NCBI RefSeq assembly: GCF_002160865.1
Contig: NZ_NFLJ01000018.1
Span: forward strand, 1-55,585
Source of the DNA: Massiliimicrobium timonense
GTDB lineage: Bacteria > Bacillota_I > Bacilli_A > Erysipelotrichales > Coprobacillaceae
Reading direction: 5' to 3'
DNA: 55,585 nt
Each line of letters starts with the position of its first letter. Position 1 is the first letter of the stretch. Positions 46,070-54,886 of this stretch are shown here, one piece after another. The notes beneath the pieces were generated by a model. The model was not told the origin of the DNA. It made no database searches and saw nothing but the letters and a program-made list of their open reading frames with translations. The position numbers and the translations under genes are program-made.

Positions 46070-46780
46070 ATGAATAAGAATATGAAAATTGTTTTAAAGC
46101 TGATTGTGGTGATTGTTATTTTATTGAATCTTCCTTTTCAAAATATTTATAGTGAGAGTGTCGAAAATGTTGTTTCATCATTAACAACAACAAATGTCAA
46201 AAAACAGCTTAATGGAAAATCAATTTATATTTATAATACGCATCAAGGTGAGAAATATGCGACAAAGTCGGTTAAGGAAGGGAGTCGTTATTTAATGCAA
46301 TTATTGGAAAACAAAGGATATGAGGTAGATTATGAAACAACGGATTTTGAGTTGTATAAAACTAAAAATCATATAGATTATGCAAAATCATATACAGTAT
46401 CACAAAAATATTTATCACAGGCTGTCAAGGAACATGGTGAATACGATTTGGTTATTGACTTTCATAGAGATTCTATTAAAAAAAGTTTATCTACTATAAC
46501 AGTAGATAATAAAAGTTATGCTAAACTCATGTTTGTAGTAGGAAAAGGAAGTTCTCATTATAGTGAAGTTAATAAGCGTTGTGAAAAACTGGCTGATATG
46601 TTGAATGAAAAAATTCCTAAAATATGTCGAGGTGTTTATCTTAAACAAAGTCATTATAATCAAGGTGTCACTGATAATATGATGTTAATAGAAGTGGGAG
46701 CAAATGAAAACACATATGAAGAAGTACAAAACTCATTAAATATTTTAGCAATGGTTTTAGATGAATATTTGAGTGCATGA
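46070..46780 (+). CDS. spoIIP: Stage II sporulation protein P
   Basis: Peptidoglycan amidase/endopeptidase of the SpoIIDMP engulfment machine in the mother cell. 236 residues, short for the family, from the ATG at 46070 with AAGGAGGG upstream. N-terminal membrane anchor (about 8-25), then the catalytic domain: YIYNTHQGEKY (zinc His), VIDFHRDS (His) and MMLIEVGANENT (Glu). CATATATT at 46030-46037 resembles a SigE -10 but lacks a clear -35. Overlaps the next gene by ATGA. Confidence 0.93.
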   Translation: MNKNMKIVLKLIVVIVILLNLPFQNIYSESVENVVSSLTTTNVKKQLNGKSIYIYNTHQGEKYATKSVKEGSRYLMQLLENKGYEVDYETTDFELYKTKNHIDYAKSYTVSQKYLSQAVKEHGEYDLVIDFHRDSIKKSLSTITVDNKSYAKLMFVVGKGSSHYSEVNKRCEKLADMLNEKIPKICRGVYLKQSHYNQGVTDNMMLIEVGANENTYEEVQNSLNILAMVLDEYLSA

Positions 46781-47079
46781 AACAGTTTTGGATTGATTTA
46801 TGTTGTGTCTTACTTCTAATATGTGTCATCAGTCTGTTTTTTGGTGATCATCAAGTTTCGCAGACATTGTTTGAAAGAGAAATTCAGCAGTTTGAAGAAG
46901 ATGTCGCTTCACAAAAAGAAATTCAATCACCGATGACTTTACAAGATACAAGCGATAATCAAATTTCTTCTTTAATGAAAACAACAAGTCAGTTTTGTGT
47001 CAATGTGATTGAATTTTTTGCCAAAATATTTTCTGATTTTATAAGTTTGTTTTTATTGAAAATAATTTATATTCTTTAA
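46777..47079 (+). CDS. Small membrane protein coupled to spoIIP
   Basis: 100 residues with an N-terminal hydrophobic segment (about 5-22), an acidic/Gln-rich middle and a C-terminal hydrophobic segment. Its ATG overlaps the spoIIP stop. In B. subtilis the small membrane gene yqxA follows spoIIP; this may be the counterpart, but I see no clear sequence likeness. A sporulation role is inferred only from coupling. Confidence 0.6.
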   Translation: MKQFWIDLCCVLLLICVISLFFGDHQVSQTLFEREIQQFEEDVASQKEIQSPMTLQDTSDNQISSLMKTTSQFCVNVIEFFAKIFSDFISLFLLKIIYIL

Positions 47080-47091
47080 TGGTTATAGATG

Positions 47092-47126
47092 GAATCCTTT
47101 ATTTTGAATGAAAGGATTCTTTTTTT
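47092..47126 (+). terminator. Terminator of the spoIIP operon
   Basis: GAATCCTTT (47092-47100) and AAAGGATTC (47111-47119), then seven T. Confidence 0.85.
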
Positions 47127-47146
47127 ATAAGGATATTAAAAAGTGT

Positions 47147-48760
47147 TTATTCTTGAAAGATAGAGTTGCCAATAAACTCAGCTAAAATGGATATTTGAGG
47201 AACATCAACTTTGGCAGCTATAAAATAATCTAAGAGTTTATAAAGACGATGTGCTTCTATATATTCTTTTTCCTTTGGTGATACTTGTAATAATAATTTT
47301 TGAACAATAGGTTTTAAGATGGCTAATTCATAGACCATAGATGTATTAAAAATAACATCTGCCTGTTCCTGATAAGGGTAAATGTACTGTTCTTCACCTT
47401 TTTGAACATTTTTCCAGCGACGGATTGTTTCTGTCGCATCAGCATTTCTAAACTGATAATCTCTTGCTATACGGCGAATGAGGCGATAATCTGATGTCGG
47501 GATACGATTATGATTATCATAATTGAGATGAGTTAAAGCATTAATATATATTTTCATTTTCATATTTTCGGGAATATAGTATGACGTACGAGGATTCAGT
47601 CCATGAATGCCTTCGATAATAAGAATTTGACGTGGAGATAATACAGTAGGCTGCTGGTTGTATTCTCTTAATCCTGTTTGAAAATGATAATGTGGTAAGT
47701 AAACGGGTTTATGATGTATCAGTTGAAGCATTGTTTCATTGAATAATTTTAAATCTATAGCTTCAATGTTTTCAAAATCATAACTACCATCTAGGAGGCG
47801 TGGAGTCTGTGTTCTGTTTAAATAAAAATCGTCCATAGAAATTGTGATAGGATCCATTCCTAAGATTTTTAAATGAATACCTAAACGTTTAGAAAATGTT
47901 GTTTTACCAGCAGAGCTGGGACCAGCAATTAAAATCATTTTTAAATGTTCTTTTTCTTTCGCAATATATGATGCCAGTTCAGATAACTTCTTTTCAATCA
48001 TCGCTTCTGACATTAACATCAATTCATTGGTTTGACCATTCATAATCTTTTCATTCATTTTCGCAACATTAGCCACATCAATAAGTTTACCCCATTCTTC
48101 ATATTCTTTCATGACTTGAAAGAGTTTATAATGTTGAAATGTGACATCATAACGTCCTAAGCGTAATCCTGGAGCAAAGAATTGAAGTGAAATATCGTGA
48201 AGATAAGAAGCATCTGGCAGCATGAAACCATAAAAATAGTCATAGATACCTTCCATTTCATAAATGCTGCATATATCTTTTGAACGATATTGTAATAAAT
48301 CGGCTTTATCTTCTAAATGATTCTTTTTCAAAAAATCAATGGCTTGATTTTTTGGTAATATATGACGAGTTATTTTTGCTTTTTTATGAATGATTTCTAA
48401 CATTTTTTGTTTGATCTTATTGACATCCTGTGGTGTCAAACTTTCATTTTTTTGAATAGAACAATATAATCCATCTTGAAATGTAAATTCAATATGTATA
48501 TTTGCATTTTTAAAGAGATGTTTGACTGCAACAATAAATACAAAAGTCAAAGTTCTTTCATAGATTTGTTTACCGATCATACTATCTTTTTTAACCCATT
48601 CAATGGATGCATTTTTTTCAATCCTATATGTGAGTTCACATAGTTTTCCATCAACAATTCCTGCATAAATTGACTGATTAGAATCATATGTTTTGATAAT
48701 GTCTTCTAAACGCATGGGTTTTTCTATTTCAATCTGTTGATTTTGAATATTTAATAACAT
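47147..48760 (-). CDS. Nucleoside (uridine-type) kinase fused to ThrRS-like N-terminal domains
   Basis: 537 residues. The N-terminal 60 residues look like a TGS domain (MRLEDIIKTYDSNQSIYAGI). About 60-270 resemble the editing/SAD region of threonyl-tRNA synthetase but lack the full zinc motif. The C-terminal half is a P-loop uridine kinase: GPSSAGKTTFSKRL (about 284-297), SMDDFYLNRT, IIEGIHGLN and RRIARDYQFR. This architecture is a known but little-studied family in Bacillota. The kinase probably phosphorylates uridine or a related nucleoside; what the tRNA-synthetase-like part senses is unknown. Confidence 0.85.
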   Translation of the reverse strand: MLLNIQNQQIEIEKPMRLEDIIKTYDSNQSIYAGIVDGKLCELTYRIEKNASIEWVKKDSMIGKQIYERTLTFVFIVAVKHLFKNANIHIEFTFQDGLYCSIQKNESLTPQDVNKIKQKMLEIIHKKAKITRHILPKNQAIDFLKKNHLEDKADLLQYRSKDICSIYEMEGIYDYFYGFMLPDASYLHDISLQFFAPGLRLGRYDVTFQHYKLFQVMKEYEEWGKLIDVANVAKMNEKIMNGQTNELMLMSEAMIEKKLSELASYIAKEKEHLKMILIAGPSSAGKTTFSKRLGIHLKILGMDPITISMDDFYLNRTQTPRLLDGSYDFENIEAIDLKLFNETMLQLIHHKPVYLPHYHFQTGLREYNQQPTVLSPRQILIIEGIHGLNPRTSYYIPENMKMKIYINALTHLNYDNHNRIPTSDYRLIRRIARDYQFRNADATETIRRWKNVQKGEEQYIYPYQEQADVIFNTSMVYELAILKPIVQKLLLQVSPKEKEYIEAHRLYKLLDYFIAAKVDVPQISILAEFIGNSIFQE

Positions 48761-48899
48761 AGTTTCACTTCCTTATTCATATCTTAACATGTTTTGATAT
48801 CTATTGACATCTTTCTTTTGATGGTTAATACGTTTATTTTCAATAGGGATGAATTATAGTTGATGATAAAATATATTTTCAATAAAACTATTTTTTTTG

Positions 48900-48905
48900 T
48901 ATAAT
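48900..48905 (+). promoter_or_regulatory. -10 element before the first DUF62 gene
   Basis: TATAAT at 48900-48905 with a weak T-rich -35; GAAGGAGG follows at 48922-48929. The leader of about 25 bases leaves no room for a riboswitch. Confidence 0.6.
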
Positions 48906-48936
48906 AGAATACGTTAGAAAAGAAGGAGGAAAAAAT

Positions 48937-49794
48937 ATGTCAAAACCATTAATATTACAGACGGATTTTGGTTTAGTTGATGGAGCTGTCAGTGCTATGT
49001 ATGGTGTTGCATTTAGTGTCGATGAGAATTTAAAGATATTTGATTTAACACATGATATACAACCTTATAATGTATGGGAAGCTTCTTATCGTCTGATTCA
49101 AACTGTGAATTATTGGAAAGAAGGGAGTGTTTTTGTTTCGGTTGTTGATCCTGGTGTTGGGTCTTCAAGAAGAAGCATTGCGGTTAAAACAAAAGGTGGG
49201 CAATATGTGATTACACCTGATAATGGAACATTAACACATATTAAAAAAATAATTGGAATTGAAGAAGCAAGAGAAATTGATGAAACTAAAAATAGATTAC
49301 CTCATTCAGGGGAAAGCTATACTTTTCATGGGAGAGATATTTATGCCTATACTTCTGCTAAGTTAGCAGCTGGTATTATTTCTTTTGAAGATATTGGTTC
49401 AAAAGTGGATGTGGCTTCTATTGTTGAGTTAACGACAATTCCAGCAACGATGGATCATGATATCATCAATGGAACGATTGATGTTTTAGATGTTCGTTTT
49501 GGTAGTCTATGGACAAATATTCCTAGAGAGATGTTTAAAAAGTTACATGTGTCTTTTGGTGAACGTGTTGAGATTTGTATTGAACATGAACATCGCATTG
49601 TTTATAAAAATATTTTAGTTTATGCAAAAAGCTTTGCTGATGTATCAACAGGAGAAACATTGTTATACACAAATAGTTTAGATCATATGGCAGTCGCTAT
49701 TAATCAAGGAAGCTTTGCAAAAGCTTATAACATTGGGACGGGTATTCATTGGAAAATCAGCATTCGTCGTGCACCTAAAGTAATTTATGAATAA
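48937..49794 (+). CDS. SAM hydrolase (SAM hydroxide adenosyltransferase, DUF62), copy 1
   Basis: 285 residues. The family hydrolyses S-adenosylmethionine to adenosine and methionine using an Asp-Arg-His set, and is related to SAM-dependent fluorinases and chlorinases. Visible: TDFGLVDGAVSAMYGV at the N-terminus, VVDPGVGSSRRSI (Asp and Arg), TPDNGTLTHI, TFHGRDIYAYTSAKL (His), and a C-terminal barrel with AKSFADV and INQGSFAKAYNIG. First gene of a five-gene cluster with an ECF transporter and a second DUF62 gene. Confidence 0.88.
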   Translation: MSKPLILQTDFGLVDGAVSAMYGVAFSVDENLKIFDLTHDIQPYNVWEASYRLIQTVNYWKEGSVFVSVVDPGVGSSRRSIAVKTKGGQYVITPDNGTLTHIKKIIGIEEAREIDETKNRLPHSGESYTFHGRDIYAYTSAKLAAGIISFEDIGSKVDVASIVELTTIPATMDHDIINGTIDVLDVRFGSLWTNIPREMFKKLHVSFGERVEICIEHEHRIVYKNILVYAKSFADVSTGETLLYTNSLDHMAVAINQGSFAKAYNIGTGIHWKISIRRAPKVIYE

Positions 49795-49821
49795 CAATGA
49801 GGCTTGTTAGAGATAAATTTA

Positions 49822-49850
49822 TTGACAAAAAAATGAGAAAGATTTACTAT
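49822..49850 (+). promoter_or_regulatory. Internal promoter before the ECF genes
   Basis: TTGACA (49822-49827), 17-base spacer, TACTAT (49845-49850). Allows the transporter to be expressed independently of the first DUF62 gene. Confidence 0.65.
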
Positions 49851-49894
49851 TTTGTTGTATTTTAAAAATAATTAAAAAGAGAGGGGCGTGTCTT

Positions 49895-50473
49895 ATGAGT
49901 AAGAAGACAACTTTAGAAAAATTTATAGGTGTTTGGAATACAAAAACAATTGTAGGGGTTGCCATTGGGGCAGCATTATTTGGTGTATTGATGAATTTTG
50001 GTTCAATTAGAATCTTTACAAATACCAGTTTAACAACAGCTATGGTTGTTCCTGTTATTGTTGGGGGATTATTTGGACCACTTCCAGCTGCAGTCGCTGC
50101 GGGAGTAGGAAATGTAATTGCTGATTTAATCAGTGGTTCAGGTTTCTGGTTTGACTGGTCTATTGGAAATGCATTTTTAGGATTGTTTATTGGAGCACTT
50201 CCATTATATGGGGCATATATTGAAGATGGTATTTTTGAAGTCAAACATATGATTATTTATGCTATTCTTTGTGTGATTGGATGTGGTATTAGTTTTGGAT
50301 TGGTGACACCATTCTTTACATATTTATGGTATGGTGGAGAATTAACAATTACTTTATATCAATCTGTTGTTGGGTCTATTTCTAATATTATTGTTTTATT
50401 GGTTATTGGTATTCCAGTTTTAAAAGTTTTAGCTAGTAGAAATTCTCGTGGTCGAAACTTAAAAGCTGAATAA
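49895..50473 (+). CDS. ECF transporter substrate-binding S component (UPF0397-like)
   Basis: 192 residues, about six membrane spans. The opening VGVAIGAALFGVLMNF and the stretch GGLFGPLPAAVAAGVGNV IADL match the UPF0397 group of S components, which are usually followed by a double-domain ABC gene and EcfT, as here. Databases often label the group a riboflavin-type carrier, but binding residues cannot be judged. GAGAGGGG precedes the ATG. The stop overlaps the next start by one base. Confidence 0.85.
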   Translation: MSKKTTLEKFIGVWNTKTIVGVAIGAALFGVLMNFGSIRIFTNTSLTTAMVVPVIVGGLFGPLPAAVAAGVGNVIADLISGSGFWFDWSIGNAFLGLFIGALPLYGAYIEDGIFEVKHMIIYAILCVIGCGISFGLVTPFFTYLWYGGELTITLYQSVVGSISNIIVLLVIGIPVLKVLASRNSRGRNLKAE

Positions 50474-52176
50474 TGAAAAAACCTGTCATTGAATTTAAAG
50501 ACTTTAGTTTTCGATATAAATCTCAAACTGAAGATACTTTAAAGCATATTAATCTAACGATTTATGAAGGAGAAAAAGTGTTGTTACTTGGACCAAGTGG
50601 TTGTGGGAAATCAACACTTGCTCATTGTATCAATGGATTAATTCCGTTTTCATATGATGGGGAATGTCAGGGATCTTGTAAAATTGCTAGTTTGGAAGTT
50701 GTTCAATCTAGCATTTTTCAGTTAAGTAGTCAAGTTGGAACAGTTTTACAGGATTCTGATGCTCAGTTCGTTGGATTGTCTGTTGGTGAAGATATTGCAT
50801 ATGCACTGGAAAATGAGAATATGCCACGAGAAGAAATGATTCCACGTGTATATCAATCAGCCAAAATGGTAGACATGCATGAATTCTTAAATCATGTTCC
50901 TTATGATTTAAGTGGTGGACAAAAACAGCGTGTTGCTTTAGCTGGTATCATGCATGATGATGTGAAAATATTACTGTTCGATGAACCTTTGGCGGCTTTG
51001 GACCCTATGATGGGAAATGATGCTATTGATTTGATTGACCGTATTTATAGAGAACAAAAGAAAACAGTTGTGATTATTGAGCATCGTTTAGAAGATGTTT
51101 TATATCGTCATGTTGATCGTGTCATTTTACTGCAGGAAGGAAAAATTATTGCTGATATGACACCTGATGAACTTTTATTAAGTCCATTGTTAAAAGAAAA
51201 TGGTATTAGAGAACCTTTATATATTACAGCATTAAAAAATGCCGGATGTCAATTACAGCCTGATCATATTAGTCATATCCAGGATATTGATCTTGAGCCT
51301 TATCGTCAACAGCTTATTGATGATTTTCATCAGTCAATACCATCAAAACCTCAAGAGCCACAAGATGTGATTATTGAGGTAAAAGATTTATCTTTTGCAT
51401 ATCAGTCTGATCATCAGATCCTTGACAATGTTTCTTTTGAGATAAGAAAAGGTGAAAAAATTGCCATTGTTGGAAAAAATGGTGCTGGTAAAAGTACAAT
51501 CGCTAAACTCTTATGTGGTATTTTAAGACCAACAAAGGGACAAATTTTGTTGAAAGGTCAAGATTATATGCAATATTCCATTAAAGAAATAGGTGGAATG
51601 ATTGGATATGTGATGCAAAATCCTAATCAGATGATTGTCAAAGATATGATTAAAGATGAAGTGGCTTTAGGTTTGACATTGCATGATTATTCAAAAGAAG
51701 ATATTGAAAAGAATGTTGAAGAAGCGTTGAAAATGTGTAATCTCTATGCGATGAGAAATTGGCCTGTTTCTGCTTTGAGTTATGGACAGAAAAAGCGTAT
51801 GACAATAGCTTCTATTTTAGCAATGAAACCAGATGTGATGATTTTAGATGAACCAACGGCAGGGCAGGATTATCGTGTCTATACGGAAATTATGACGTTT
51901 TTAGATTATTTAAATAAAGAATATGGAATCACAATATTATTCATTACTCATGATATGCATTTGGCAATTGAATATACAGACAGAGCGATTGTCTTTAGTG
52001 AAGGAACTTGCATTGGTGATGATAGTGTCTTTAAAATATTAAGTGATGAGGATATTATTCAAAGAGCTCATTTGAAACAGACATCTTTATTTACTCTAGC
52101 AAAACGCATAGGTCTTCCTTGTGATGCATTTACACAACATTTTATTGAACATGAAAGGATGAACCGTCATGAATAA
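50473..52176 (+). CDS. ECF transporter double ATPase (EcfA-EcfA' fusion)
   Basis: 567 residues carrying two ABC ATPase domains in one chain. First: Walker A GPSGCGKSTLA (about 37-47), signature LSGGQKQR, Walker B ILLFDEPLAALDP. Second: GKNGAGKSTIA (about 335-345), LSYGQKKR, VMILDEPTAGQD. The second signature has Tyr in place of Gly at the third position (LSYGQ), a modest deviation. It energises the S/T membrane parts. Coupled to both neighbours. Confidence 0.93.
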   Translation: MKKPVIEFKDFSFRYKSQTEDTLKHINLTIYEGEKVLLLGPSGCGKSTLAHCINGLIPFSYDGECQGSCKIASLEVVQSSIFQLSSQVGTVLQDSDAQFVGLSVGEDIAYALENENMPREEMIPRVYQSAKMVDMHEFLNHVPYDLSGGQKQRVALAGIMHDDVKILLFDEPLAALDPMMGNDAIDLIDRIYREQKKTVVIIEHRLEDVLYRHVDRVILLQEGKIIADMTPDELLLSPLLKENGIREPLYITALKNAGCQLQPDHISHIQDIDLEPYRQQLIDDFHQSIPSKPQEPQDVIIEVKDLSFAYQSDHQILDNVSFEIRKGEKIAIVGKNGAGKSTIAKLLCGILRPTKGQILLKGQDYMQYSIKEIGGMIGYVMQNPNQMIVKDMIKDEVALGLTLHDYSKEDIEKNVEEALKMCNLYAMRNWPVSALSYGQKKRMTIASILAMKPDVMILDEPTAGQDYRVYTEIMTFLDYLNKEYGITILFITHDMHLAIEYTDRAIVFSEGTCIGDDSVFKILSDEDIIQRAHLKQTSLFTLAKRIGLPCDAFTQHFIEHERMNRHE

Positions 52177-53011
52177 TTTCATCATTAATCTGATTCCCGG
52201 TAAAACTTTTTTACATCAGTTGTCCGGAACAACAAAAGTTCGTTTATTCTTTGTTCTCATTGTATATTTAATTATGTCTTTTGATTTAAGATTAATTCTA
52301 CCGGTTTTTATTTTAGGTATCATTGGATTGATTTCATTAAGACCTAAGTTAAAATCAGTACGATATATTATTATCTTTGTTGTTGTGATGAATTTGGTGA
52401 ATATTCTTTTATATTATTTAGCGAATCCTCATTTAGGTATGCTTTATTTTGGTCATGAAACTATCTGGTTTCAATTTAATGATTATTATATTGTGACTTA
52501 TGAAGAAGTCTGGTTTTTATTATCAAGATTTTTAAAAATGATTGCGTCTTTCTTGATTTCTTTAGATTTTATTTTAGCGATTACACCAAGTGAATTTGCA
52601 GCTGGCCTTTACTCATGCAAAGTTCCATATAAAATTTGTACAATTGTAGAAATGGCTTTTCGTTATATTCCTGATATTGCCAGAGATTATCAGAATATTA
52701 AAGTTTCTATGCAGGCACGAGGAGTCGAACTGGATCCTAAGAAAACAGGACTACTGAAACGTATTAAACAAAATATTTTGATTTTAATCCCTTTAGTCAT
52801 CACTTCTTTTGATCGTATTGGTAATATTTCTAATGCTATGGATTTAAGAGGATTTGGTAAAGGAAAGAAACGTAGTTATTATGCAGAACATGAAGAAACA
52901 CCAAATGATAAAAAAGTGAAAATTGTTTATATTTTATTAGGATTATTTGTTGTAGGATATATTATTGGGAGAATATTTTTTAATGTATCTGAAGTTTGGT
53001 ATCCATTTTAA
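52169..53011 (+). CDS. ECF transporter transmembrane component EcfT
   Basis: 280 residues, about five to six membrane spans. The two Arg-containing coupling motifs that contact the ATPases are visible: SMQARGVELDP and MDLRGFGKGKKRS. AAAGGATG lies in the end of the ATPase gene, overlapping by 8 bases. With the S component and double ATPase it makes a dedicated ECF complex. Confidence 0.92.
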   Translation: MNNFIINLIPGKTFLHQLSGTTKVRLFFVLIVYLIMSFDLRLILPVFILGIIGLISLRPKLKSVRYIIIFVVVMNLVNILLYYLANPHLGMLYFGHETIWFQFNDYYIVTYEEVWFLLSRFLKMIASFLISLDFILAITPSEFAAGLYSCKVPYKICTIVEMAFRYIPDIARDYQNIKVSMQARGVELDPKKTGLLKRIKQNILILIPLVITSFDRIGNISNAMDLRGFGKGKKRSYYAEHEETPNDKKVKIVYILLGLFVVGYIIGRIFFNVSEVWYPF

Positions 53012-53025
53012 CAAGGAGGAAGAAA

Positions 53026-53874
53026 ATGAAACCATGTATTGTATGGCAAACTGATTTTAGTTTGGATTGGCCTTTTGTCGCAACAATGAAAGGTGTTTGT
53101 AAGCAAGTAGATGCTTCTTTAGAATGTGTTGACAGTACACATACGATTGAAAAATTTAATGTTTTAGAAGCAAGTCAACAATTAAATTATGTAGAGCCAT
53201 TTTGGCCAAAAGGAACAGTTTTTGTTTCTGTTGTTGATCCAGGTGTTGGAACACCTAGAAAAGCCAGTGTTGCTTTATTAAAAGATGGGAATTATGTAGT
53301 CACACCAGATAATGGAACATTAACACATATGTATTATAATATTGGTATTGAGGCAATAAGAGAAATTGATGAAACAAAGAATCGTTATCAGGGAACAGAA
53401 AGTGTATCTGTTTTCCATGGTCGAGACTTATTTGCTTATACAGCTGCAAAACTAGCGAGTGGACAAATCACATTTGAAGAAGTGGGGGAAAGTTATTCTC
53501 TTGATGATATTGTTTTATTGGATTATGAATATTTAAAAGCTGATGTGAAAAATGAAGATATTCAAGGCATTGTTTCTAATGTTTCTGATCCATTTGGAAG
53601 TATTGTTTTTAATGTTTTGACTGAAGACTTTAATCGTGTTGGTTATCATGAAGGAGATTATATTCATGTTGTTTTAGAAAATGAACAAGGTGTTTATTTT
53701 GATGAAACGGTTCCTTATGCGAAATCCTTTGGATTTGTAGATATTGGACAACCTGTTATCTTTAATTCTTCATCTAATTATATTTCGATAGGATTAAATC
53801 AAGGAAGCTTTAAAGATGTTTATCAGGTGAAAGCTGGACTTCAGTGGAAAGTTCAATTTCATAAAGTTGATTAA
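53026..53874 (+). CDS. SAM hydrolase (DUF62), copy 2
   Basis: 282 residues from the ATG at 53026, with AAGGAGG upstream. Same domain layout as copy 1 (VVDPGVGTPRKAS, TPDNGTLTHM, FHGRDLFAYTAAKLASG, QGSFKDVYQV), so paralogous but clearly diverged. The N-terminal motif is TDFSLDWPFVATMKGV, where copy 1 and most of the family have TDFGL; this region lines the SAM site. The Asp, Arg and His of the catalytic set appear conserved. The two copies could form a mixed complex or use different adenosyl substrates. Confidence 0.87.
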   Translation: MKPCIVWQTDFSLDWPFVATMKGVCKQVDASLECVDSTHTIEKFNVLEASQQLNYVEPFWPKGTVFVSVVDPGVGTPRKASVALLKDGNYVVTPDNGTLTHMYYNIGIEAIREIDETKNRYQGTESVSVFHGRDLFAYTAAKLASGQITFEEVGESYSLDDIVLLDYEYLKADVKNEDIQGIVSNVSDPFGSIVFNVLTEDFNRVGYHEGDYIHVVLENEQGVYFDETVPYAKSFGFVDIGQPVIFNSSSNYISIGLNQGSFKDVYQVKAGLQWKVQFHKVD

Positions 53875-53887
53875 TAAAAATAAATTT

Positions 53888-53930
53888 TAAAGCTGCATTC
53901 TGAGATTTGTTGATAAAGGAATGCAGTTTT
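53888..53930 (+). terminator. Terminator of the DUF62-ECF cluster
   Basis: CTGCATTC (53893-53900) and GAATGCAG (53919-53926), extended by A/T pairs, then T. Confidence 0.75.
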
Positions 53931-53979
53931 CTTATGTCTATGATTATTTGAATTTGTTATTTCATCATAAGCTATTATG

Positions 53980-54012
53980 TATAATATGGACTTGTCAAAA
54001 TGTTTTGACAAG
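53980..54012 (+). promoter_or_regulatory. Promoter and palindromic operator of the membrane XRE gene
   Basis: TATAAT at 53980-53985. CTTGTCAAAA (53991-54000) and TTTTGACAAG (54003-54012) form a perfect 10-bp inverted repeat with a 2-base centre, covering the predicted transcription start. Probable autoregulatory operator. Confidence 0.6.
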
Positions 54013-54093
54013 GTCAAAAACAGGATGTCAAAGAAATTAGATAGAATGAAAAGCCTCAATGGATTATTATGAAGTTGTCAAGGAGGGAATTGA

Positions 54094-54672
54094 ATGCAAG
54101 TTGGAAATCAAATTAAAAAATATCGTGATCAATTACATTTGTCACAGGAACAGTTAGCTGAGAAAATTTATGTAACGCGACAGACAATATCCAATTGGGA
54201 AACAAATAAAAGTTATCCAGATATTCATAGTTTGGTTTTACTAAGTCAGATTTTCAATGTCTCTATTGATCAATTAGTGAAAGGAGATTTAGAAATGATG
54301 AAATATCAAATTGAAAAAGAAGAAGTGAATAAGTTCAATAAAAATGCTGTTATTTATGGAGCTTTATTACTTATCGCTGTTTTATCACTTGTCCCATTAT
54401 GGACTTATTTACAAGCTGCAGGTATCTTTATTTGGATACTGATTTATGGAGTTGCTATTTATTATGCATTTCAATTAGAAAAGCAAAAGAAGAAATATGA
54501 TATTCATACCTATAAAGAAATCCTGGCATTTACGGAAGGAAAAACATTAGATGAAATTCAAAAAAATCAGGAAATAGGGAAAAGACATTATCAAACATTT
54601 TTGTTAGTAGTGGGTGTTGGGGTAGCGTCATTTTTTATCACTTATATGATTGCATATCTTTTGCAAATTTAA
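54094..54672 (+). CDS. XRE-family regulator with C-terminal membrane segments
   Basis: 192 residues. The HTH (IKKYRDQLHLSQEQLAEKIY, VTRQTISNWETNKSYPD) occupies residues 7-50. The C-terminal half has hydrophobic segments near 87-130 and 168-190, so the regulator is likely membrane-bound. AAGGAGGG precedes the ATG. It resembles the common membrane-associated XRE proteins of Bacillota, whose signals are mostly unknown. The palindrome over its promoter suggests self-regulation. Confidence 0.82.
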   Translation: MQVGNQIKKYRDQLHLSQEQLAEKIYVTRQTISNWETNKSYPDIHSLVLLSQIFNVSIDQLVKGDLEMMKYQIEKEEVNKFNKNAVIYGALLLIAVLSLVPLWTYLQAAGIFIWILIYGVAIYYAFQLEKQKKKYDIHTYKEILAFTEGKTLDEIQKNQEIGKRHYQTFLLVVGVGVASFFITYMIAYLLQI

Positions 54673-54693
54673 AAAGACCAAAAGGTCTTTTTT
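54673..54693 (+). terminator. Terminator of the XRE gene
   Basis: AAAGACC (54673-54679), loop AAAA, GGTCTTT (54684-54690), then T. Confidence 0.85.
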
Positions 54694-54845
54694 GTTATAG
54701 GCTTTAATTTTCATGAATATAAATTTGACTAACAACACTATTAACTCTTTATTTTACTTTTCATTTAAAAAATGAGTTATAATATATAGATAATTATCAT
54801 ATCTATAAGAAATGAAAAATAGATTTCAAAAATCAAGAATTGGAG

Positions 54846-54851
54846 TATAAT
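54846..54851 (+). promoter_or_regulatory. -10 element of the ProX-like gene
   Basis: TATAAT at 54846-54851, with TTTCAA near 54824 as a weak -35. The predicted transcript start makes the in-frame GTG at 54860 an unlikely start codon. Confidence 0.5.
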
Positions 54852-54886
54852 GTTCTTATGTGAATGAAAAAGGATGTGATAATCTT

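Noticed and set aside
53991-54012. Palindrome read as a terminator
   Set aside because: It follows a good -10 box, has no T-run, and sits at the expected transcription start; an operator is more likely.
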